Part shown: in pieces, positions 1-8,579 of the stretch
How the letters are laid out: the number at the start of each line of letters is the position of its first letter
How positions within the stretch are numbered: position 1 is the first letter of the stretch
From: Runella aurantiaca
GTDB lineage: Bacteria > Bacteroidota > Bacteroidia > Cytophagales > Spirosomataceae
DNA: 35,200 nt
Direction of reading: 5' to 3'
NCBI RefSeq assembly: GCF_003339505.1
Contig: NZ_QPIW01000045.1
Span: 1 to 35,200, forward strand
Translations under genes and position numbers: made by a program
The notes under the pieces: model-generated
Databases searched by the model: none
Told to the model about the DNA's origin: nothing
What the model saw: only the letters and a program-made list of their open reading frames with translations

Positions 1-60
1 GGAAAAACTATTACGATCCTTCTAAACGGAAAGAGAAAAAATAGATTAAATTCGGACTAA

Positions 61-222
61 GAAGAAAACGGTAAACATATTTCAGGATTAACTAAAAACG
101 GTCAACTAATTTTAGGACAATACACACTGTATTGAGAGTACAAGAAAACGCGGGTTTAATCAAACTTTTTTACCTCTACGGATTAACTCCTGAAAATTGT
201 CAATAATCAACCGTTTTCGTCA
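61..222. repeat. Direct and inverted short repeats upstream of the resolvase (candidate res subsites)
   Basis: The motif gaaaacggt.aac followed by a ttcaggatta/tttaggacaa tail occurs twice in tandem (about 64-90 and 91-120). An inverted counterpart, cctgaaaa...aaccgttttcg, lies at 188-219. Resolvase recombination sites are made of paired inverted subsites next to the resolvase gene, so this is a plausible res region. Site function is inferred, and the repeats are imperfect. Confidence 0.35.
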
Positions 223-227
223 ATAAA

Positions 228-287
228 ACTTGTATAGCAATCAAAGTATAATTAACTTTAAGAATCATTAATTAAACCTATACAAGT
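228..287. promoter_or_regulatory. Perfect 10-bp inverted repeat flanking the resolvase promoter/start
   Basis: acttgtatag (228-237) and its exact reverse complement ctatacaagt (278-287) flank 40 bp of AT-rich sequence. The right arm overlaps the GTG start of the resolvase gene. This geometry suits a resolvase-bound subsite that also autoregulates expression. The repeat is seen directly; the binding is inferred. Confidence 0.4.
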
Positions 288-888
288 GCTGATCGGTTAC
301 GCCAGAGTCTCAACTAAAGACCAAAATTTAGAATTGCAGTGGGATGCCCTCACCAAAGCGGGTTGTGAAATGATCTTTCAGGAAAAAGCTTCCGGTATAA
401 AAGCCGACCGTCCTGAATTGGAGAAGATGATGAGTCAACTTCGGAAAGGAGATGTGATTTGTATTTATAAGCTGGATCGGCTTGGAAGGTCTCTTAAAAA
501 TCTGTTGGAGCTGGTGGCTGAATTTGAGAAACGCGGAGTGGGACTGAGGAGCCTAACGGACTCGATTGATACCACCACGCCGCAGGGGCGATTGGTACTG
601 AATATCTTTGCATCACTGGCCGAGTTTGAAAGAGACCTGATTCGGGAGCGAACCAAAGCTGGATTAGAAGCGGCCCGCGCCCGGGGCCGAAAGGGCGGAC
701 GACGCAGCGGGCTTTCGGCGGAGGCACAGAAAAAAGCGATGTTGGCGGAGATGTATTATAAAGAGGAAAAATTGGGCGTCGATGAAATTGCCAAAACCGT
801 GGGTATTTCCAAAATGACGCTGTATAAATATCTGCGACTGCGGGGGGTAAAGATCAGCGCGTATCAGAAAGGGGAAGTAAGCAAATAA
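286..888 (+). CDS. Serine recombinase (resolvase/invertase family)
   Basis: A 200-residue small serine recombinase of the Tn3-resolvase/Hin-invertase type. The N-terminal catalytic domain begins LIGYARVSTKDQN, with the nucleophile Ser at residue 9 and the conserved Arg region KLDRLGRSLKNL around residues 62-73. The E helix region (SLAEFERDLIRERT) precedes a basic linker (ARARGRKGGRR) and a C-terminal helix-turn-helix (VDEIAKTVGISKMTLYKYL). It is normal length and looks intact. Translation starts at GTG 286, directly after the N-terminal beta strand boundary of the family; no in-frame ATG lies nearby. It stands alone, with no TnpA transposase next to it, so a role in plasmid multimer resolution or a remnant transposon are both possible. 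The inverted repeats upstream fit a res site. Confidence 0.9.
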   Translation: MLIGYARVSTKDQNLELQWDALTKAGCEMIFQEKASGIKADRPELEKMMSQLRKGDVICIYKLDRLGRSLKNLLELVAEFEKRGVGLRSLTDSIDTTTPQGRLVLNIFASLAEFERDLIRERTKAGLEAARARGRKGGRRSGLSAEAQKKAMLAEMYYKEEKLGVDEIAKTVGISKMTLYKYLRLRGVKISAYQKGEVSK

Positions 889-1226
889 ACGCAGTCAATC
901 ATCAGAGGCTTATTTTTGCTTAGTCTCCCTGACATTAAATAAGCGGCCAGAAGGACACAAAAAATCCCTGCTCGGCGATTTTCTTTCGAATTTTCGGAAA
1001 CAGGGATCTTGAGACTTTTCTTCCTTATTATTTTCGTTCATTTTCATGTTTGAAAATCTTCTTGAAGAAGAAGTGAAACAAATATAAATGGTGTTTATGA
1101 TTATTCCTAATTAAAATATAATTAAAACGAGTTAAAATATTCTTAAAACGTAGTGTTCTAATTTGAATAAGCATTTAAAGTGTATAAAATCTGTACTTTG
1201 ATGGTCACTCCTAAAATTAATTTGCG
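889..1226. other. Intergenic stretch between resolvase and histidine kinase
   Basis: No ORF of note. It holds the hairpin at 964-1007 and then an AT-rich leader. A TGTACTTTG box at 1192-1200 resembles the Bacteroidota -7 element (TAnnTTTG) with one base missing, about 26 bp before the kinase ATG; it is a weak promoter candidate. Confidence 0.4.
964..1007. terminator. Hairpin downstream of the resolvase
   Basis: atccctg (964-970) pairs with cagggat (1001-1007), enclosing a loop that itself contains the weak pair cgatttt/aattttcg. A loose T/C-rich tract follows. It probably ends resolvase transcription but lacks a strong T run. Confidence 0.35.
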
Positions 1227-4200
1227 ATGACCCACAAGCATCTATATTATGGCATATTGATACTGGCAGTAGTACTAGTCAATTATCAGGTGCTGGGACA
1301 AAATGGATCCGTAACCAAAAACCCGGAGTATACCATCACAAAAAAATTACTTACAGTTGGTGATGGGTTGGCATCTCACGAAGTATTTTGTGGGGTCCAG
1401 GATAGTGCCGGCTTCTTATGGTTTGGTACCCGCAATGGGCTTAACCGCTACGATGGTAAAAATTGTTTGCTGTTTACCAGGCAACGAAATAATCTCCAGG
1501 AAAATAAAGTCGTACAACTGGCCAAAGATGATGCCAACAACCTGTTTATTGAATATGGTAGTACAGGATTTCAGCTTACCACCAACGGTAAAGTAGATGT
1601 GATGAATGCGGATACGAAGGAAGTAAAAACCCTCACCGCAGCATTTCCAAAACTACCTTTCAAGGAGCAGGATGTTTACTGGATATCGAATGATGGCACT
1701 GATGAAATAAATTTTTTGACAGCCAACCCTTTTCGGCTTTGGAAATATTCTACACAAAATGGCTTCAGATTACGATTTGAAATTAAAGATTGGGGGAAAC
1801 CAAATTCTCTTCCCAATTTAGATTTCCGCAGCACCGGCCCCTTATGTTTTTTCGCCAAAGGGAAGGCACTACTGAAAATATTTAACCAGTCTACCCAATA
1901 TTTAGTGTCGAAAGATACTGTAATTGCCTTTACTCAAATAGATGCCATAAGGTCGCTACCTACTGGCTTTAACCGGGAAGATGATCTGTTAATTACCTAT
2001 AACACTTCTGCAGAACCGGATTCATATACAGTTGGAATGGTCTCACACTTGGGAAAAAGTGAGTTTCCCACCACTGTTAAAGGATTCAAAACAGATAGTT
2101 TAAAAGGGCATTACTGGTATCAGTCTGCTGCTTCGATGGATGGCTCATTCTGCATCTTTTATATTCCATCGGATGCCCTTTATCTGTGGAATGAAAATAC
2201 CTTTTTGAAAGTAGTTTCTAATTCAGAAATAAAGGCTTTCGAAAACTTATCCATCTACCAATGCTTTCCTGACAATCTTGGAAACCTATGGCTTTGTACT
2301 TCTACTGGCGTAGTGCAATTGAGGGTAGAAAGGAACAGATTTGAACACTATTTTACCGCCAAACAACAATCCATACAAACCAATAGTCAAGCCAGGGGAA
2401 TATACGCGAATGAAACAGGTAGGGTGTCGGCAAATATATGGACGTATACATTTGGCCAACAAAAGGGTAAAATGCAGTATGTAGCCGAAGCCAATGAAGA
2501 AATAAAATATGCACTCATACAGCATAATGGGACGATGTATTGTGGTGGTTATAACCTGTTTCGGTATGATGAGGTGAAAAATAGAATTTCGGCCTATCCC
2601 GATGGACAAGGTTCTGAGATTTGGTCTCTTTTTTCATTAAATGATAGCCTATTGTTGTTGGGTAGAACAAACGGATTCATGGTATTCAATTCCAATACCA
2701 GCCGATTTGATTCACTTCGGTATGTGTTTAAAAATACTCCCGAAGCAAAATTTGTGTACCGTTTTATAAAAAGTAATGACGGTATTCTTTGGGCTGTAGC
2801 AGAAAATGGGTTGTATCAATTAACCCTAAAAAATACAACTTGGACTGCCGCACGCTATCAATCCCCTCAAATAGAAGGGCTAAGTTTATTTGATGCCTAT
2901 CTGGACACCAAAGGTTTTTTTTGGCTGGCTACCAATGGAGAGGGATTATTCCGATGGGATAGACATTCCAATTCATTGCGGCAATTCAATATTACTGCGG
3001 GTTTTCCTTCCGATGTATTGTACCGGATTGAACCAGATGGAGCCGAAAACCTGTGGATTAGTTCAGACTACGGACTTATCCGTTTCCGTCTGACGCCCTA
3101 TTCAATAACTACCTATACTACCAAGGATGGTATTTCTAATAATGAATTTAACAGGACCTCTTCATTCAAAGCCAGGGATGGGAGATTATTTTTTGGTGGA
3201 ATAGACGGAGTTAATGGCTTTTACCCAGCTGATTTTATTGCTGATACCAATTCACTTGATGTTCCTCTCCGTATTATCGCTTTTAACCAGTTTGTGAGTT
3301 CTCGAAACGAAATGGTTGATAAAACGACCGAATTATTGAAGACCAACAAAATCACCCTGAATCCAAATGATAAAATCTTTACACTCGAATTTCAACTGCT
3401 TGATTTTGAAGAGGACCAGGTGCATCGATACAGTTACAAAATCGAGGGATTGGATACCGATTGGACTTACACCGATGAAAGCTCAATTCGGATCAGTGGA
3501 TTGCCTTATGGTAAATTAATTCTCCATATAAAAGCACAAAACCGCGAAGGGGTATGGAGCAAAAGTGAGTTACGTATACCACTGACTGTTTTGAGGCCTT
3601 TTTACTTCCAGTGGTGGTTTATATTGGTAGCAATCTTGCTATTTGGATTGGGGGTATACCTGTTAATTTCTTTTCGAATCAAACAAATTGCGGTGGACAA
3701 GAGAATACTTGAGCAAACTGTACATGAAAGGACGACCCAATTAAAGAAATCCCTGATTGAACAGTCCGCTTTGATTACTGAAAAAGACGTACTTATGAAA
3801 GAGATCCATCATAGGGTTAAGAATAATTTACAGGTAATTTCAGGGCTTTTGGAGTTGCAAAGCAAAGTGCTAACTGATGAAACAGCAAAGGATGCACTTC
3901 GAGAAGGCCGCAATCGGGTTAGAAGCATTGCCCTGATACACCAGAATCTATACCAGTTTGAAGACCTGAGTACTATTCAACTAAAACGATTTGTTCAGGA
4001 TTTGTATCGGCAAATAGAAGGTGTTTTTCAAATGCAAAATCAGGTAGCCATCAATATCAATGTACCAGATATCAATTTGGACATAGATACTGCCGTTCCG
4101 CTAGGATTAATTATGAATGAATTATTGTCAAATTCCTTCAAGTATGCATTCAAAGAAGGAATTTCTGGCGAAATAACTCTTAGCGTTCATGCTATTTCAG

Positions 4201-4403
4201 AGGGAAAATACCGGTTGCATTATAGCGATACAGGCCCCGGTTTGCCAGCAGATTTTGATATAGCCCAAACTCAAACCCTTGGCATCCAATTGATCTATGA
4301 TCTGAGCCGCCAAATTGGGGGTAGTGTCAACTACGAAAACAAAAACGGTGCATTTTTTACTATTAATTTCACCAACCGCGATGTCCGCAAAAACCTTGAT
4401 TAA
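1227..4403 (+). CDS. Two-component sensor histidine kinase with beta-propeller and Y_Y_Y sensor region
   Basis: A 1058-residue membrane sensor kinase. Residues 1-24 are a signal peptide/anchor (..LVNYQVLGQ). A long periplasmic region follows with recurrent two-component-propeller motifs such as FLWFGTRNGLNRYDG, GNLWLCTSTGVVQL and NLWISSDYGLIRF. A Y_Y_Y-like domain (YSYKIEGLDTDWTY) comes next and a membrane helix lies at about 796-815 (WWFILVAILLFGLGVYL). The cytoplasmic part has a HisKA_2-type dimerisation motif EIHHRVKNNLQ, phospho-His near residue 861, and a HATPase_c domain with N box MNELLSN (~963) and G1 box DTGPGLP (~1001). There is no fused receiver; the partner is the LytTR regulator 5 bp downstream. 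Relatives sense extracellular polymers or envelope state, but the ligand here is unknown. The ATG at 1227 gives a proper signal peptide. Confidence 0.93.
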   Translation: MTHKHLYYGILILAVVLVNYQVLGQNGSVTKNPEYTITKKLLTVGDGLASHEVFCGVQDSAGFLWFGTRNGLNRYDGKNCLLFTRQRNNLQENKVVQLAKDDANNLFIEYGSTGFQLTTNGKVDVMNADTKEVKTLTAAFPKLPFKEQDVYWISNDGTDEINFLTANPFRLWKYSTQNGFRLRFEIKDWGKPNSLPNLDFRSTGPLCFFAKGKALLKIFNQSTQYLVSKDTVIAFTQIDAIRSLPTGFNREDDLLITYNTSAEPDSYTVGMVSHLGKSEFPTTVKGFKTDSLKGHYWYQSAASMDGSFCIFYIPSDALYLWNENTFLKVVSNSEIKAFENLSIYQCFPDNLGNLWLCTSTGVVQLRVERNRFEHYFTAKQQSIQTNSQARGIYANETGRVSANIWTYTFGQQKGKMQYVAEANEEIKYALIQHNGTMYCGGYNLFRYDEVKNRISAYPDGQGSEIWSLFSLNDSLLLLGRTNGFMVFNSNTSRFDSLRYVFKNTPEAKFVYRFIKSNDGILWAVAENGLYQLTLKNTTWTAARYQSPQIEGLSLFDAYLDTKGFFWLATNGEGLFRWDRHSNSLRQFNITAGFPSDVLYRIEPDGAENLWISSDYGLIRFRLTPYSITTYTTKDGISNNEFNRTSSFKARDGRLFFGGIDGVNGFYPADFIADTNSLDVPLRIIAFNQFVSSRNEMVDKTTELLKTNKITLNPNDKIFTLEFQLLDFEEDQVHRYSYKIEGLDTDWTYTDESSIRISGLPYGKLILHIKAQNREGVWSKSELRIPLTVLRPFYFQWWFILVAILLFGLGVYLLISFRIKQIAVDKRILEQTVHERTTQLKKSLIEQSALITEKDVLMKEIHHRVKNNLQVISGLLELQSKVLTDETAKDALREGRNRVRSIALIHQNLYQFEDLSTIQLKRFVQDLYRQIEGVFQMQNQVAININVPDINLDIDTAVPLGLIMNELLSNSFKYAFKEGISGEITLSVHAISEGKYRLHYSDTGPGLPADFDIAQTQTLGIQLIYDLSRQIGGSVNYENKNGAFFTINFTNRDVRKNLD

Positions 4404-4408
4404 AACCT

Positions 4409-5149
4409 ATGAAAGTGTTGAAAATAGGAATTGTAGAAGATGAACTTATAATAGCCCGGACGATTTTGAGCACCCTCGATGAGTTGGGTTACTCGCACTG
4501 CGGTCCGGCCATAAATTATACCGAGGCAATGGAAATGCTGGATCGGCATTCCCCTGACCTTTTATTACTCGACATACAGCTTTCTGGTAAAAAAGATGGC
4601 ATAGATGTAGCTCAAAGGCTGAATGAATTGTACGGGATTCCGTTTATATTTCTAACTGCAAACAGCGATATCGATACCATTGACCGGGCCAAGAAAGTGA
4701 AGCCACATGCCTATATTGTGAAGCCCTTTACTAAGGAGGAACTCTTTGCCGCTATCGAAATCGCATTCAGTAACTTCACCAGCAATCACACGAATGTCAG
4801 GACTGAACAAGCCACTTCCTACCGTACAAAAGATTTTATGTTCGTAAAGGATGGCTATGTTTTTAGGAAAATATTTTTACATGATCTATTATTTCTCCAA
4901 AGCGATGCCAACTATGTTACCCTACATCTAAAATCGGAAAAGAAAGTGATGGTACGCGCAACTTTGAATGATTTTATAGAAAACCTTGACCCCAATGCAT
5001 TCATTCGAATCCATCGAAGATATTCCGTTAACATCAGTCTGATTGAGGATATATTTCCTACGGAGGTAATGGTAGGAGGTGTAAAAGTTCCCATAGGAAA
5101 ATCGCACAGGGAAAATCTCCTGAATGCTCTCGGAATTAAGGAATCCTGA
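4409..5149 (+). CDS. LytTR-family response regulator
   Basis: A 246-residue regulator in an operon with the upstream kinase (5-bp gap). The receiver domain (residues 4-120) has the acidic pair E10/D11, phospho-acceptor Asp55 in LLLLDIQLSG, switch Thr83 (FLTAN) and Lys105 (VKPFT). A linker leads to a LytTR DNA-binding domain (~145-243), recognisable by FMFVKDGYVFRKI, LFLQSDANYVTLHL and FIRIHRRYSVNISLI, with the end motif VPIGKSHRENLL. When phosphorylated by the neighbouring kinase it should bind direct-repeat promoters. Target genes are unknown; the T9SS repeat protein ~1 kb downstream is a possible target, though nothing in the sequence proves it. Confidence 0.93.
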   Translation: MKVLKIGIVEDELIIARTILSTLDELGYSHCGPAINYTEAMEMLDRHSPDLLLLDIQLSGKKDGIDVAQRLNELYGIPFIFLTANSDIDTIDRAKKVKPHAYIVKPFTKEELFAAIEIAFSNFTSNHTNVRTEQATSYRTKDFMFVKDGYVFRKIFLHDLLFLQSDANYVTLHLKSEKKVMVRATLNDFIENLDPNAFIRIHRRYSVNISLIEDIFPTEVMVGGVKVPIGKSHRENLLNALGIKES

Positions 5150-5351
5150 CAATCCACCATCCGATAAGGTACTCTGTTAGACCCCGGAAAATCCCAAATC
5201 GTCGGGATAGTTTCTACTATCTGTTTTTGGGAGAAAGCAAGTATTGATCATTTTTTTACTTCACCAACTCCCGGTCATTCATCCCTAAACTGCCATATTC
5301 GTCCCAATTTTTTTGAAAGTGCCGGCCAACAGTCCAGTTTTGTACAAAGGT

Positions 5352-5549
5352 ATGGCACTCTTATTCATGGATAAAATCATCATTAACCGAACCATTTTCG
5401 GTATTCGCTGTACCGATTGCGGCGGGAATCTTGTGATTACCAAAAAGAGAATGCTTCTGTCTCATTGTATCAGACTGGTTTCTTTCGGGCTCATAAAGCC
5501 CGAACAATACGAGTGTGAGAATTGCAAAAAAAAGTATCTGTTAATCTAG
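5352..5549 (+). CDS. Small zinc-ribbon protein
   Basis: A short ORF of 65 residues from the ATG at 5352. It carries two CxxC knuckles, CTDCGG and CENCKK, separated by about 30 residues with a basic stretch (TKKRMLLSH) between them. This is a typical minimal zinc ribbon. The reading frame can extend back to a TTG at 5313, and a further ATG at 5367 (MDKIIINRT) is equally possible; no clear ribosome site decides between them. I do not recognise the family. Partner and function are unknown. Confidence 0.5.
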   Translation: MALLFMDKIIINRTIFGIRCTDCGGNLVITKKRMLLSHCIRLVSFGLIKPEQYECENCKKKYLLI

Positions 5550-5603
5550 CTGACTGGTATAGAGCCTCTTATCCACAATTGTGTAACCTAAAACTTCAAC
5601 CTT

Positions 5604-5747
5604 ATGGAACAACAACTTCAGGAAATCAGAGAACAACAAAAAGCCTCATGGAATAAATTTTCTCCGGGATGGGAAAAATGGGACAATGAATTTATGGACT
5701 TTTTAAGACCAATGGGCGACAAAATGATAAGCCTGCTTGATTCTTAG
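5604..5747 (+). pseudogene. N-terminal stub of a UbiE/COQ5-type SAM methyltransferase
   Basis: A 47-codon frame starts at ATG 5604 and stops at TAG 5745-5747. Its sequence (EQQKASWNKFSPGWEKW...FLRPMGDKMISLL) matches, from memory, the start of class I SAM methyltransferases of the UbiE/COQ5 group common in Bacteroidota, up to just before the glycine-rich SAM-binding motif. No such motif (LDxAxGxG) follows in any frame, so the catalytic domain is gone. This is a gene fragment left by deletion or recombination. Identification is by recall of the family's N terminus and should be confirmed by search. Confidence 0.6.
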
Positions 5748-6131
5748 CGGACTATCGCTTAATAACAAGTGACTAAAATACTTACTACAGTGCATAAGTG
5801 ATGTCCGAGGAGGCTGGGACTTAATATAATTTCCTGGTTCAGGTCAGGAATTGCTCAACATTTTATCAGTGCCTCTATGATCACTCTTTTAACCTATACC
5901 GCATTTTCTGTTTTACAATACCTGCCTGTTTTTAGGGATGATTTAAATCTTTTTCTGTATTCTATATCTCCACACACAACGCATCAATTAATTCTCTATT
6001 TCTGATTCTCAATCCTCAGATATCCTACCCCGTTTCCTGCCATGGCAGTATAGTTTTTCGCTGTACAAGTAAGAAAAGGTCAAAGCAGTCCCTGCAAATA
6101 AACATCACCCTTAACTAACCATTCAACACAA
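5748..6131. other. Non-coding stretch before the T9SS repeat protein
   Basis: About 380 bp without a convincing ORF. It lies between a truncated methyltransferase and a complete gene, so it probably contains a rearrangement junction. No strong hairpin or repeat was noticed. Confidence 0.4.
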
Positions 6132-8228
6132 ATGAAAAAAATGTTTACCTCAGAACCTAACAGAAACACTCGCCCCAAACTTCTGCTAAAAACAGGAATT
6201 AGCTTTCTTTGTTGTATAATAGGGTATTACCTATCCCTCACAAATCTGATAGCCCAGCCGACTAATCCGCCATCCCAGCCGGCTAAGCTGTGGGACAAAA
6301 CCCTGGGAGGGAGTAATTCTGATCAGCTCTATTCTTTAAAGTCGACCTCAGACGGAGGCTACATCTTGGGAGGGTCCTCAAGCTCTGATGTCAGTGGAGA
6401 CAAGAGCGAAAATTCCAGAGGAGGAAATGACTTCTGGGTAGTAAAGATTAATGCCAATGGCAGCAAGCAATGGGACAAAACCCTGGGAGGGAGTAGTGAA
6501 GATTTACTCACTTCCGTGCAGCAGACTTCTGACGGGGGGTATATTCTGGGCGGGTATTCGTCCTCTATCGCCGACGGAGAAAAGAGTGAGAATTCCAGGG
6601 GCGATATTGACTATTGGGTCGTCAAACTGAGCTCGGATGGCACTAAACAGTGGGATAAAACCTTCGGGGGAACCGAGATGGATTATTTAACTTCTTTACT
6701 TCAGACAGCGGACGGGGGCTATATCCTGGGGGGATACTCTGCCTCTGGCGCCAGCGGCAATAAAAGCGAAGCTTCCAGGGGAGGAATTGACTTCTGGGTC
6801 GTCAAACTGGATGGGAATGGCAACCAGCAGTGGAATAAATCATTTGGTGGGAGTGGTGATGATAACTTAACTTCGATACAGCTGGGTTTCCATGCAACCT
6901 ATATTTTGGGAGGATACTCCAACTCCAATGCCGGGGCGGATAAGAGCGAGGATTCCAGAGGCGATATTGATTACTGGGTGGTCAATATAAATGGTGATGG
7001 CAGCTTGCTGTGGGATAGAACCTTGGGAGGGAATAAGGAAGATTTTTTAACTTCTTTGATTCGGACAACTGACGGAGGCTATTTGCTGGGAGGATTCTCC
7101 AACTCAGACCTCAGCGGCGAAAAGAACGAAAGCTCAAGAGGTGGGAGAGACTATTGGGTAGTCAAGATGGATGATAATGGTTTTCTTTGGGATAAGACCC
7201 TGGGCGGGGGTAATGATGATGTGTTAAATTCCCTGAATGAGACCACCGACGGGGGCTACATCCTGGGGGGAGATTCGCCCTCTAACGCCGGAGGGGACAA
7301 AAGTGAAAACCCAAAAGGCGGGAGAAATGACCAGTGGGTAGTCAAAATAAGCACGGGTGGCTCTAAACAATGGGATAAAACCATCGGCGGAAGTGGTAGT
7401 GATAATTTACGTTCCATTCGTCAGACCTCCGACGGGGGCTACATCCTGGGGGGGACCTCCGACTCAAATATCAGCGGAGATAAGAGCGAAGACTCAAAAG
7501 GAGGGAGAGACTATTGGGTAGTCAAACTAGATACTGATATCTGCACCGATCCCATAGCCTCTTTTACCGCTACTACGGCTTATCTGGGAAATCCCACCAT
7601 CTTTACTGACGCTTCCACCAACGTGACTCAGAGTGCTACCTATGCCTGGGATGTGGACGGTGATCGTATTATAGATTATACTACCAAGGGAAATATCAGC
7701 CACACCTATCCCGCCGTAGGTACCTATACCGCCTTGCTCATAATCGAGCAGGGCAATTGTCTGGACAGGTACAGCTTAGAAATAAATGTCTTTGATCCAC
7801 GATGTGGAAAAAACAACGATAAGTTTTTAGTTTGTCACAAAGGCAAGGAACTATGCGTAGCGGCTAATGTCTTGGCGCAACATCTGGCTCATGGCGATAT
7901 CCTGGGTGGATGTATTTCAGATAATCCCAATGCACGGATCGGAGTTGAGCCCGAGGCACAGCCTGTCATGTTCCAACTGCAAATGCAGGCATCTCCCAAC
8001 CCCACTCGGGGGCGGGTGCAGCTACTGGTAGAGACAGCCACCGAGGGCGAGGTGCATTTTGAGGTGGTAGACCTGATTGGCCGTCCGATCCAGCAAAAGG
8101 CTGCCTACCTGCTACCGGGTAGCCATGCGCTGGACTTCGATCTGCAGACCCAGCCCGTCGGCCTTTACCTGATCCGGGCCCATGATGCAGTTGGTCGGCA
8201 GGGCGTTGTACGGGTGAGTCGGCAATAG
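6132..8228 (+). CDS. T9SS-exported protein with seven propeller-type repeats and a PKD domain
   Basis: A 698-residue secreted protein. The N terminus has a long basic lead and hydrophobic core (residues ~16-42, ending NLIAQ), a signal peptide. Seven ~60-residue repeats follow (residues ~55-470). Each begins WDKTLGG or WDRTLGG, continues LxSLxxTxDGGYILGGxSxS, has GDKSExSRGG, and closes DYWVVKxxxxGxxQ. They probably form a beta-propeller. A PKD domain (~473-555) contains YAWDVDGD and YPAVGTYTALL. A short Cys-containing segment (VCHKGKELCVAANVLAQHL...GDILGGC) precedes a type A T9SS C-terminal domain (~619-698; SPNPTRGRVQL...GLYLIRA). It should be secreted by the type IX system and anchored or released outside. 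The same repeat recurs in the lipoprotein at 12119-14257. Ligand unknown. Confidence 0.9.
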   Translation: MKKMFTSEPNRNTRPKLLLKTGISFLCCIIGYYLSLTNLIAQPTNPPSQPAKLWDKTLGGSNSDQLYSLKSTSDGGYILGGSSSSDVSGDKSENSRGGNDFWVVKINANGSKQWDKTLGGSSEDLLTSVQQTSDGGYILGGYSSSIADGEKSENSRGDIDYWVVKLSSDGTKQWDKTFGGTEMDYLTSLLQTADGGYILGGYSASGASGNKSEASRGGIDFWVVKLDGNGNQQWNKSFGGSGDDNLTSIQLGFHATYILGGYSNSNAGADKSEDSRGDIDYWVVNINGDGSLLWDRTLGGNKEDFLTSLIRTTDGGYLLGGFSNSDLSGEKNESSRGGRDYWVVKMDDNGFLWDKTLGGGNDDVLNSLNETTDGGYILGGDSPSNAGGDKSENPKGGRNDQWVVKISTGGSKQWDKTIGGSGSDNLRSIRQTSDGGYILGGTSDSNISGDKSEDSKGGRDYWVVKLDTDICTDPIASFTATTAYLGNPTIFTDASTNVTQSATYAWDVDGDRIIDYTTKGNISHTYPAVGTYTALLIIEQGNCLDRYSLEINVFDPRCGKNNDKFLVCHKGKELCVAANVLAQHLAHGDILGGCISDNPNARIGVEPEAQPVMFQLQMQASPNPTRGRVQLLVETATEGEVHFEVVDLIGRPIQQKAAYLLPGSHALDFDLQTQPVGLYLIRAHDAVGRQGVVRVSRQ

Positions 8229-8253
8229 GGACTTGTGATACGTGCTTTAAACA

Positions 8254-8280
8254 GGAGGCTGTCTGAAAAAGGCAGCCTCC
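8254..8280. terminator. Stem-loop after the T9SS repeat gene
   Basis: ggaggctg (8254-8261) pairs exactly with cagcctcc (8273-8280), extendable by two more pairs around a tgaaaaa loop. It sits 26 bp after the stop codon and most likely terminates transcription, though only a weak T stretch follows. Confidence 0.6.
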
Positions 8281-8371
8281 GGCGTTTAAGGAGTTTAATT
8301 TGAAAAATTGGACCTATATATTCAAACGGAAGATAAAAAACTTATACTATCTAACATCCTACTGCATCACC

Positions 8372-8479
8372 CTAACTAAAAAACTGCACCGCCGCGTAGA
8401 AAATGAGCCCGATACCAACCAGGGTCAGGGTATACATGAATCCGCCAAAATACAGGTCATTTATGTATAAAATATACTG
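8372..8479 (-). pseudogene. 3' part of a small membrane-protein gene cut off by IS insertion
   Basis: On the minus strand, a frame ending at 8372 encodes a strongly hydrophobic segment (DLYFGGFMYTLTLVGIGLIF, then YAAVQFFS). Upstream it runs straight into ISL3 left-end sequence at ~8483. Beyond the IS, on the same strand, a frame starting at ATG 10393 reads MNWRQNEYSS...FNFIGIINY up to the IS border at 10314. If the IS block plus 8 bp is removed, the two halves join in frame as ..GIINYILYINDLYFGG.. to give a ~60-residue, two-helix membrane protein. The split-gene reading is inference; I do not recognise the family. Confidence 0.4.
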
Positions 8480-8482
8480 TTC

Positions 8483-8579
8483 TGTAAAATGGCGTGAAAA
8501 TGGTTCATCGTCACATTTGGTGAAAGTTGGGGTTTGGGTTGTAATTTTGAAGAATGGACTCTCCCTTTCTTTTGCCTTC
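8483..8579 (+). mobile_element. Left-end remnant of an older ISL3-family copy
   Basis: This segment repeats the first ~97 bp of the adjacent complete IS with scattered differences: the ggttcatcgtcacatttggt terminus (8502 here, 8599 in the intact copy) and the transposase start codon region (ATG 8554, nine codons, ending ..ttttgccttc). It then breaks at 8579 into the inverted repeat of the next copy. The rest of the older element is missing on the right side, so a second copy probably inserted into it and the remainder was deleted. Confidence 0.7.

Noticed and set aside
494-727. Antisense ORFs within the resolvase gene
   Set aside because: Fully overlapped by a gene with clear catalytic motifs; no motif or start signal of their own.
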